A stretch of 64,000 nucleotides of DNA. It comes from Paramecium octaurelia. Its lineage: Eukaryota; Ciliophora; Oligohymenophorea; Peniculida; Parameciidae. The stretch lies in the NCBI GenBank assembly GCA_905182995.1, contig CAJJDP010000013.1, positions 532,074-596,073 of the forward strand, given 5' to 3'. Below are positions 55,601-64,000 of the stretch, piece after piece. Each line of letters opens with the position of its first letter. Position 1 is the first letter of the stretch. A model generated the notes under the pieces. That model saw only the letters and a program-made list of their open reading frames with translations. It did not search any database and was not told where the DNA came from. The position numbers and the translations under genes are program-made.

Positions 55601-58600
55601 GATGAAGAACTTCGCGAATTCACAAATTGCAATTCAGATTTAAACTCTGAGGCATGTATTCGTATTGATTCTGAAAATTAAAATAGTAGATTGCCATGTT
55701 TTTTTTCATATGATACAGATTCTTGTTAGGACGCTCCTGAATAAGTAGAATGTAATTACTTTGTTGGAAAAGGAAAGATTAGCTAATCAGTATGCAAGGG
55801 GATAAATCTACAGGGTCAAATATGCGAATATTCTGAATAGGATAAGACTTGCATAAAATCAGAAACTAAATTTGAAAGTTGCGATGTATCATCAACGAAT
55901 GCAAATAACAGAGCATGTTATAATAACACAAATGGAAATTGTAGATGGGATTCATCTGCTTTAAAATGTTATGAAAATTAAACTGAAATTGCAGAACTCA
56001 AATGTACTGATAATTTAAACAAAATTCTATGTTTACAAGTAGTAAAAGAGCCATGTATGTGGGATGACGTTAAATATTAATGTTAAACGTTTACCCCATA
56101 AACATCCTAAGAATTTGAGAATTCAAATACTAATGTAAATCATCTTTATAATCAAAAAGCATGTTTATTCATTTCTGGAGCTGGATATATTTTAAACAAA
56201 GATACGAAAAAATGTGTCAAAATGGATGCTACTTAAAATAATCTTAGATGTGATCAATAATATATGAATTAATATGCTTGTCTATATTTAACAAGAGGTA
56301 ATCTTTGCTTTTATGATTAAAATGAGCAATTATGCAAATTTTTTGAAGATGAATAGTCATAATGTACTACTTCTAATCTGATCAATATTGAAGTCTGCAT
56401 GCAAATACCTGTTGCATGTATTTTTAATGAAAGCACTCTGTAATGTCAATCATTCACTGTAGAAGAAACTATGACTTGCACACAATTATTCAATTATTCC
56501 AAAAATAAAATACATCATAATAAAATTTCATGTGCTTCTATAAGTCCAAGTTTAACATAAACTATTGATGAAAAAGCTTGTTCTAAAGAAAAGGAACATA
56601 CATAAAAATGTAAATTTGAAAAATATTGTTACTGGGACTCTTATTCTTATTCTTGTTAGGTTTATAAACTATTAGTTGACTATTTTGAAACTGGGAGATC
56701 GAAAACACAAGAAACTATTAAATGTCCGGGTCCTGAAGATGAAGAAAAAGGGTGTGAATAAGATTTATCTAATTATAAATCAGAATTATTTGTACCATAA
56801 AAATTAAATCAGCTAAGAAGTTAAATTACATGGATAAATTAGACCTGCCTTAATCAAACTCAATTATATACTCGAGCTTATACTTATACTTCAGTTGAAA
56901 ATCCTTAATCAGAATGCAAAATAAATATATGTACTAAATCTGAATAAATCATATGTGCAGAAAATATGCAGAATTTTTAAATAACTGACACGATCAATAG
57001 AGTAGATGAATAGAGAAATGATGGGACTTAAACGTAGGAAATTCATATTATTAGCACCTTCGATGATGATAAACTTAAGGTTTGTCCTAATCAATTTAAC
57101 TTTCCATATGATCAACTTTATTAAAAGACATGCAGAAGAAAAGTATATGGTATTCTAAGTTCCTGGTGTTAACTCATTTATAATGAAATCAGAACTTGTG
57201 AGAATTCTTTTTCATAAGCTCTTTGTTTGGAATTGAATTAAGAAGGCTGTTATTTTGATATAAATCAGGGAGGCTGTTGCTAATTGGAAAATAGAGAACA
57301 TAAGTTGCCAGGTTGCTCTAGCATATCGAATAATTGTTTTACAAGTAAAAGTAAGCATGCTATTTGTAAAAATGGAAATGTGGTTAAATAGCCAGGCAAT
57401 ACTTGTTTAAGTATTTAAAAAGATCAATAAACCTGTATAAGTTTAGGTAATCAATATTCAGGAGTTTCTTGCGATTAAATCATTCAAGATATATCTCAAC
57501 CAATTTTATGTGCTTAAGCTACAGATATTTGTAGATTTGACGGCATAAAATGTACTAAAATTTTGCCTATTCCTTGTAAGTGTGATAAAAGTTATAGTAA
57601 AGCATTATGTGTGTCTCCTAATTGTAATTGTGTTCTTGATTATGAAGGATATTGTTAAGAAAAATAAGGGAATCTCATTCTGTACCCTTAACTAAAATAG
57701 GATTGCTCAAATAAATATTATTTATGTTATGAAGTCAACACTTTTGTAACAGATAATAAGTAAAAGGTTTGTGGCTTAGTCGATTAAGCTTGTAAATTCA
57801 CAGATAAATGTGAAGATGCTACTCATTCTACTTGTATTTAACTAAAAGGTTTAACCGTATCTTAATAAGCTTGTGTAAGATGCACTGGTTTAGCAATGTA
57901 GTATAATTAAAATGACTAAAAATGCCACCCTATAGCTTAAAGTATCAGTTAATGTGAAAACCTGAATAAAGAAGCTTGCCTTTCTTTTTCCAAAAATATT
58001 GATTGTTAATGGCAGAAATCTCTATCTTTAAAATGCAATTAAAAGAAATATGAGTTTGCCTGTAAAACCATCTCAGTTATTTAGACAACAGATTAAATTG
58101 ATTGTTTTACTTTAAATTAGGATGCTTGCAACAGAGAATAAAAAAATTTGTGTTGGTTTAATCCTGAGAGTAAATTATGCGAGAAATATAGTCCATTAAA
58201 AGGGAAGTGCGAACTTTATAAAAATAAATCAACTTGCATGTTGTCTATGGTTGAATCATGTACATGGAATGGCTAAAAATGCTTAATTGAATTGAATTCT
58301 TTAAATTGTAATGGATTAAATAAATATGGTTGCCTTAATATCTAATAAATACCTTGTGTATGGTCTGATAATTTATTAAATTGTTAATCAGCATATTTCT
58401 CTAGCAATCAAGTGAATTGTACCTAATTTTTGGTAAAATAATCTGATGTGTCACATATGAATGCTTATACTTGTACATAAATAGTAAGTGATAATAGTTG
58501 CATTTTGGATAACAACTACAAATGTAGAGAAATTTTAGAACCATAACTTTATAATTGTGATACTTAAGGATTAAACAAAAAAGCTTGTTTATCAAAAACC

Positions 58601-61600
58601 AAGAATTTTTGTGCTTTTATTAATAATAGGTGCATTTTCTTCACAATTACCAATGAAGGTTGTTAAACGTACTTAAATGAAGAAGCTTGTTTGAATTAAA
58701 ATTCAATATGTACATTTAATACTGGCATTTGCTCAGAATTCAAATTCAATTAACTTTCTGACATTACTTAAAAAAATTATTCACCGCTGTCATAAAAAGT
58801 TTGTACCGTTTTCGATTCAATAGGTTTAATTTATAGTTTAAAATAGAAGATATGTTTAATTATTGATCGCCTAAAAAAAAAGTTGACAGACTGCACACAA
58901 TTAATTAACAAATATGCATGCATCAATTAAGTTGAAAATTACTGTTAATATAAGGATGGTTAATGTTAATATATAAATCCAACATCTATAAAGGACTGTT
59001 AAAATTTAAATTAATATGCTTGTAGTTAGGTTGAGAATATTAAATGTAAGTTTAAGAATATATGTATGCCCATTACTAAAAGCGACAACTGCGTCAGTAT
59101 TGCACAAAATTATAAAGTAAATTAGAAAATATGTTTAATGGAAGAACAGTTCCCATGTTAATATGACGGTAAAAACAAAACTTGTTCAGTTGATATAAGG
59201 AAATAAAGTACTTGCAAAGGTTTGAATTAATAAGGTTGTATATTTTTCACACCAGATCTGCTTTGTGAATTTAATGAAGATGAAAAATTATGTCAAAGCT
59301 CATTTGGATATTCAAAATGCACAGATAATGTAAATAAATCGAAATGCTTAGCCATCATAACTATTGGACAATTTTGTGAGTTTGATAGTAGTACAGGTTG
59401 CAAAAATATTAGTAATCCTGATTTAATCAAAAAATGCGATCGAACTCGTTAGACTAATCCAATTACTTGCTCTTAAGCCACTGATACACTTTGCTTTCAC
59501 AATAAAGCCAATTAAACTTGCATTGAATATACCCCTTATATTAATATAGACAATCTAGAAAATGTAAATGATAATATTAATGATGGACGTTAAAACTATA
59601 TGATATCAAATATCTATTCTTTAAACCAAAAAGCTTGTGAATAATTTAATTTTATCTTATATTAAGAAGACATTGGAAAACTTTACAAAAGGATGATTAA
59701 GCTTTAATGGTCTAATGGTGCCTGTGTTGAAATAAAAGGAATTCAATAGCTTAATAGACTGAATTGTAACTAAAATTTAAATCTATACGGATGTGTTCTT
59801 ATTAAAACAACATTTTAATATTGCCACTTTAAAGAAAACAAATGCTAAGGAGTTGATTATAAGACTTATTCAAATCAAAAATGTGCTAGTATATAGAATA
59901 TAAACTCTGGTGCTTTTTGTGCCTAAACTATGGATGTTAAGTGTCAATATGATTCTTAATTGTTCAGTTGCGTGGAAGTTCCAGAAAACGCTACTATTGA
60001 ATGTGTTGATAAAGATCCTGACTAAAAAGGCTATAATAAAATGGCTTGTGAATCTAATCCTAATTGTGTTTTCAAAGAATCATGCTATAAGAAAACATAG
60101 ATGAGTCAAATCTAATTTTGTGAGGATGTAATAGATTTAAAAGATTGTCTTATTGTAAAATTAGAAGGATGCAGGATAGTCAATGGTAAATGTGTTAAAA
60201 TCACGATTCAAGATTATCAGGAAATAAAATGTGATTAAGCTCAAAATCAAATAGGCTGTCAATATATTTAAACAGTTGGATAAAGTTGTTAATATTTGGA
60301 GAATAAATGTATCGAATAAAAGTTAATAGAGATGAAAAACAAAAAATGTCAAGAGATTAGTTATGTAAATAATTTTGAATTTTGTCAATAACCAAAAGAT
60401 ACGGAATGTGCATTTGATTTTGCTGAAAGATCTTGTAAAGAAGTATCTGATTTAGATAATCTAACATGTTCATAAGGTATTAATCGTAAAGCTTGTCTAA
60501 AACTAATAGATAAAGGTTTAAATTGTTCATTTCTTGATTATTGTTTTGGACCTAACCTAATTGATGAGAAATGTGGGCTATAGAATGAAGCTTGTAGACA
60601 AGCAAATTCAATAGAAACGTGCTTATTATAAAGTTATTGCAAATGTTAGTGGTAGAACGATCATTGCTAAAGTTCTTCTATTAATACAACATCAGTAGAA
60701 TGCAAGGACATAGTGTATGCAAGTGTAGCTGTTTGTAATTCTAGAGAAAATTGCATTCTTTCAAAAGATCCAACAAATGCAAATAAATTTATATGCAAAA
60801 TTATCTAACCAACAACTTGTGAAGAAATGTAATCGCGTGATTAATGTAGCAGAATAACTTGGTTACCTTGCATTTGGAATGAGAAGGAGCAATATTGCAT
60901 GTATCTTGAAAGTTAAGAGATTAAATTTGGTCAAATGAGTTCCAGCTCATTGAATTGTGAAGATATAACATTTCTAAATGGAAATTAAAGGGCTTGCATG
61001 AATATTGAAAAATAAGGGTAAATGTGTATCTTTTAAGATGGTGAATGTTAAGCTTTTCTATAAGACTAAACCTAGAATAATTGTTTAAGTAATATTAATA
61101 TTAACTCATGTTTATAATAAAAAGTAAGTGATTGTCGTTGGAAAGAAGAAATATATAAAGTTAAGAAGACTCTTGAGGGAAGTGTGTCAGAGGAAAACTT
61201 TGGAAGCTGTATAAAATTTGATAAATTTGATAATTATGATAAAAAAGAATTAAATGATTGTGATCCAATCCTTAGCTATACATCTTGTTTAAAAATTAAA
61301 AAGGAAGGAGTATTTTATAGATGGATAAATAATTAGTGTTAACCTATTTATATTAATGAATTAATTATTTTCCATCCTTTCTCTTTAATAGAAGTTAATA
61401 AAAATGCTTGTGGTTTAGTTAATAATGGAGATATTGTAAAATACGATTAAAATATGAATTTCTGCATTCAAATTGAGGATGTTTTATCTATAAACTGTGA
61501 TACAGAAGGATTGAATAAAGATGCTTGTCTTAGTATTAAATTTTAAACTTGCTATTGGGATGTTACTAGAAGAAAATGTAGACATGGACAACTGACTCAT

Positions 61601-63357
61601 AATACATAGTAAAATTCTTGTAAATTATAAAATTTATCATCTTACTTATGCTCATAATTGTAATTTGATTAACCATGTGGATTTAAAAAAGATGGATGTG
61701 ATTTCGTTAATGTAGATTAAATAACATGTACTCACGACGGATTGAATCAATATGCCTGTCTTCATGTTAAAAATTATCCTTGCATTTGGATAAAGAGGAA
61801 TGATGGAAAATATCATTGTGAAGATTATTCCTATTATCTTCCTTGTGATTAAGTACCATCAAATGTCAATTCAAAAGTATGCTCTATTATTAGAGAAGGT
61901 GCTTGTTATTATAATGAATAGAGTTTCAGATGTTAAATTCCAAATAAGGATTAAACAAGTTGTGAATTGACTGGTCTAAATATTATTGGATGTGTTTAAA
62001 TTGAAAATTGTTTCTATAATTAAAAATGTTAGACATTAAATAAGGATAGGTATGAATGTGCTGAATTTCCAATAGCTAATCAGTTAATTTGCAAAAATGC
62101 TATTGATTCTTGTATATATAGTGAATTTTAATATGGATGTTCAGTTCCTTAAAATGAGGGTTGTTCTAATGAATCTCTAAGTGAATAAGGGTGTTTAAGT
62201 TAACAAAATTGTGTACTTTAGGCAGATGGATGTAAATGTAGAAAGTTCATTGAAACTTATGATTGCACTTAAATTAAAGAAATAGAGAAATGTAAATTAT
62301 AAAATCATTGTGTTGTTGAATAATAATTAAGTTCATAAACTTAAGTGTGCAAAGTAAAAAGGTGTTAGGATTATTCTTCTGATGAATGTAAAGATAAATC
62401 TATTTTTAAATCCATTTGTTATTGGAGTAATTCTAATTAATGCTTACCAGCTTAAAAATGCGAAGATATAATCTAACCTTTATACACATGTTCTATATAC
62501 TAAATCAATAATAAACCTTGTTAAAAGAAAAAGAATATTGATATGTGTGAAGAATTTAATTGTTAAAATTTTGGATAGGAAAAATGTTTAGAATATAAAG
62601 AATTTTGTAACTTTAATTAAACCTGTCAAATTAAATAATGCTCTGATTATTTAATGAATAATTGTATGATAAATGGGTGTGAATGGAATTAAAAGTTAAA
62701 TATTTGTTAGGAATAAATTAATTGCTCTTAATATGATGAAAAAGTTGAATGTATTAATTAATACTACAACTCAAAACCATGTCATTGGGTAGTAAATAAT
62801 AATAATTAATAAATTTGTACTTAATATAGGTGTAGCAGCTTACAGTAATCGCAATAATGTTCTGGAACTCGTATTGGATCTGAATTTTGTGTTGAAATAA
62901 GCGATTCTCTATGTTTATCATGTGAAGAGGTTTCTGATTCTTGTGATTGTCTACAATATTCTAACTATTGTAGTTATGATATCGTGAAAGATAAATGCAC
63001 TTCTAAGAGCTGTGACTCATATTCAACTGAAGAATAATGCCCTACAAGTTATTGCATATTTATTAATTAGGTATATAAAATTAATTATTATAGAAATGCT
63101 AAATATCTTGCGAATTTAAATATGCAGAGGATGTATGTAAATAAATAAATTAATGTGAATGGATTGAAGTTAATAACAAATGCTAAAAATAATGTTCATA
63201 TTTACAAGAAGAAGAATAGTGTTCAAAAGGATATAAATGCTTTTGGGATTCATATGAATAAAAGTGTTAAAAAAAAGAAGAGTTTAATGGTGTAGTAGTT
63301 TAGAATTTCGGAGAAATAATCATCGGTTCAATAATTTTAAACCTAATAATTATGTGA
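51283..63357 (+). CDS. Giant cysteine-rich surface-antigen-like protein, probably GPI-anchored
   Basis: About 12 kb, near 4,000 aa. N-terminal signal peptide (MKNLFQTILSLQLMAIGYLQ), three short introns in the 5' part and one of 23 nt at 63071-63093. The body is dozens of repeats of about 55-75 aa with the pattern C-x(n)-GLN-x2-ACL-x(n)-C-x-W-x(n)-C, e.g. CDTEGLNKDACLSIKFQTCY and CTHDGLNQYACLHVKNYPCI. This resembles the Cys-rich periodic repeats of Paramecium surface (immobilisation) antigens. The C-terminus ends in a hydrophobic tail (EIIIGSIILNLIIM) with no basic stop-transfer, as in GPI-signal sequences. The frame is interrupted at N 54123, so the true number of repeats is unknown. Expression is likely regulated and exclusive with other antigens, by analogy only. 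Confidence 0.8.
52665..54122 (+). repeat. Internal coding repeat, unit A (about 486 aa)
   Basis: Starts TTTCTTAATTAATTTGGATG (52667) and runs to the N. Its first 430 bp are nearly identical to the start of unit B; the rest is diverged but collinear (shared INPNVCASI and FCKWD/CIWDS landmarks). Confidence 0.8.
54123..54123. other. Assembly gap (single N) inside coding repeats
   Basis: Left contig ends in a KWD-S codon near a unit end; right contig begins at a unit start, one base out of frame. Sequence is therefore missing or wrongly joined here. Confidence 0.8.
54124..55566 (+). repeat. Internal coding repeat, unit B
   Basis: Collinear with unit A; near-identical over the first 430 bp (differences such as tattataaatcc/tattttaaaacc), then increasingly diverged. 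Confidence 0.75.
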
Positions 63358-63668
63358 AAATATTTAAATTAAAATTCACACGATTTAATGTTTTATAAGA
63401 TTTTAATTTATTTGCATAGCTTATTTTGGCAAATAAAGCTAACATTTCATCAATACTTGATTTTTAGAGCTATTTGTTCCAGTTTTATGTACCCTCATAA
63501 ATGTATTTGAAGACCAACAGATCTGTCAATTATTTTAGGTCCACCTTAGAATATTCGCTTATTTTCTTCTTTCCTTCTCAATAAAAGCTCTTGCCCCTAA
63601 AAAGAAATCTTTTTTTTTGTTTACTTTGTTAATATTAATTTTTCAATTCAATTAGAACCCTATTATCA
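63358..63668. other. AT-rich 3' region with possible exon fragments
   Basis: 311 nt after the surface-protein stop. On the minus strand around 63495-63600 a short protein-like frame occurs (ELLLRRKEENKRIFQGGPKI), flanked by an intron-like GTAAAC...TTTTAG, possibly the last exon of the gene entering from the right edge. Not resolved. Confidence 0.3.
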
Positions 63669-63928
63669 TCAATTAATTTTAATTTTAACGCTTATTTATT
63701 CAAAAAAAAATTGCTTGTATTGGTTGCAAAAACAATAATAGAATTTTAATAGTTATACTCAACGAAATATATTTAATTTTTGATCAAATTATTTTCTTCT
63801 GATTTAATCTAGTGTTAAGTGCATAAACAATAAATCACATTGGCTAAATATGATAAATGCTGATTTTATTTTTTGAAATGTGGTCGGAGCAAATAGACTA
63901 TTTCAGATTCCGAACGTATCTGCTGGCC
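63669..63928 (-). CDS. Partial gene entering from right edge, unknown product
   Basis: Open minus-strand stretch of about 86 codons, beginning after an intron-like segment (GTAACT...CATGAG) and reading QQIRSESEIVYLLRPHFKKQ ... SYLANVIYCLCTQHQIKSEE. It has a normal amino-acid mix and frequent TAA/TAG-as-Gln codons. The 5' end lies beyond the window; the 3' end is set at the first TGA and may instead splice on. No family recognised. Confidence 0.45.
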
Positions 63929-64000
63929 TCATGGTCTGGATTGCTTATGAGTTACTATTATTATTATTCTTAATTCAATAATTATTCTTTATTATTATTA

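Noticed and set aside
59910..60104. Plus ORF of 64 codons inside the giant gene
   Set aside because: Out of frame with the Cys-rich repeats; a standard-code shadow.
63940..64000. Possible telomere-proximal repeat at the right end
   Set aside because: The TTA/ATT runs are ordinary AT-rich repeats; no G4T2/G3T3-type telomere units are present.

Overview
The window reads as macronuclear DNA of a Paramecium-type ciliate. Long reading frames stay open only if TAA and TAG are read as glutamine and TGA is the only stop. Genes are cut by very short introns (mostly 20-35 nt, usually GTA...TAG), the DNA is very AT-rich, and genes sit 16-120 nt apart on both strands. I found no tRNA, rRNA, CRISPR array, bacterial feature or telomere repeat. 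For nearly all multi-exon models below, CDS length minus introns is a multiple of three, which checks the hand-made splicing.

Layout. 1-10.4 kb: ULK/NEK-like kinase, secreted protein, peroxisomal-type SDR, PHD-like zinc-finger protein (all minus), Rab GTPase (plus), RCC1-repeat protein and 5-aminolevulinate synthase (minus). 10.5-25.3 kb: P4-ATPase, several coiled-coil or unknown proteins, a TPH-like coiled coil and an HSA/SNF2 remodeller. 25.4-29 kb: U2AF-like splicing factor and a Polo-like kinase (minus). 29-30 kb is gene-poor. 30-46 kb: ribosomal protein eS10, a membrane-anchored ERO1, a voltage-sensor/phosphodiesterase fusion, coiled coils, POLA2, an ANTH-like adaptor, PPIP5K/VIP1 and an EF-hand protein. 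46.3-48.3 kb: a disordered Asn/Gln/Arg-rich protein with an 18-bp repeat. 48.4-49 kb: a perfect inverted repeat and two short ORFs. 49.8-63.4 kb: one giant cysteine-rich, probably GPI-anchored surface-antigen-like gene. Its assembly is broken at two single N positions (51183 and 54123), and the first N is flanked by a 1,481-bp direct duplication that looks like an unmerged contig overlap.

The genes are ordinary eukaryotic housekeeping, signalling and membrane-traffic genes with no operon logic; what links neighbours is shared promoters (32-nt and 114-nt head-to-head gaps) and extreme compaction. The most notable protein is the S1-S4 voltage sensor fused to a class I cyclic-nucleotide phosphodiesterase at 33311-35294. 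Other points of note are an ERO1 with two membrane anchors, an ALA synthase with three Cys-Pro motifs, two outsized introns in the PHD-like gene, and the internal repeats of the giant surface protein.
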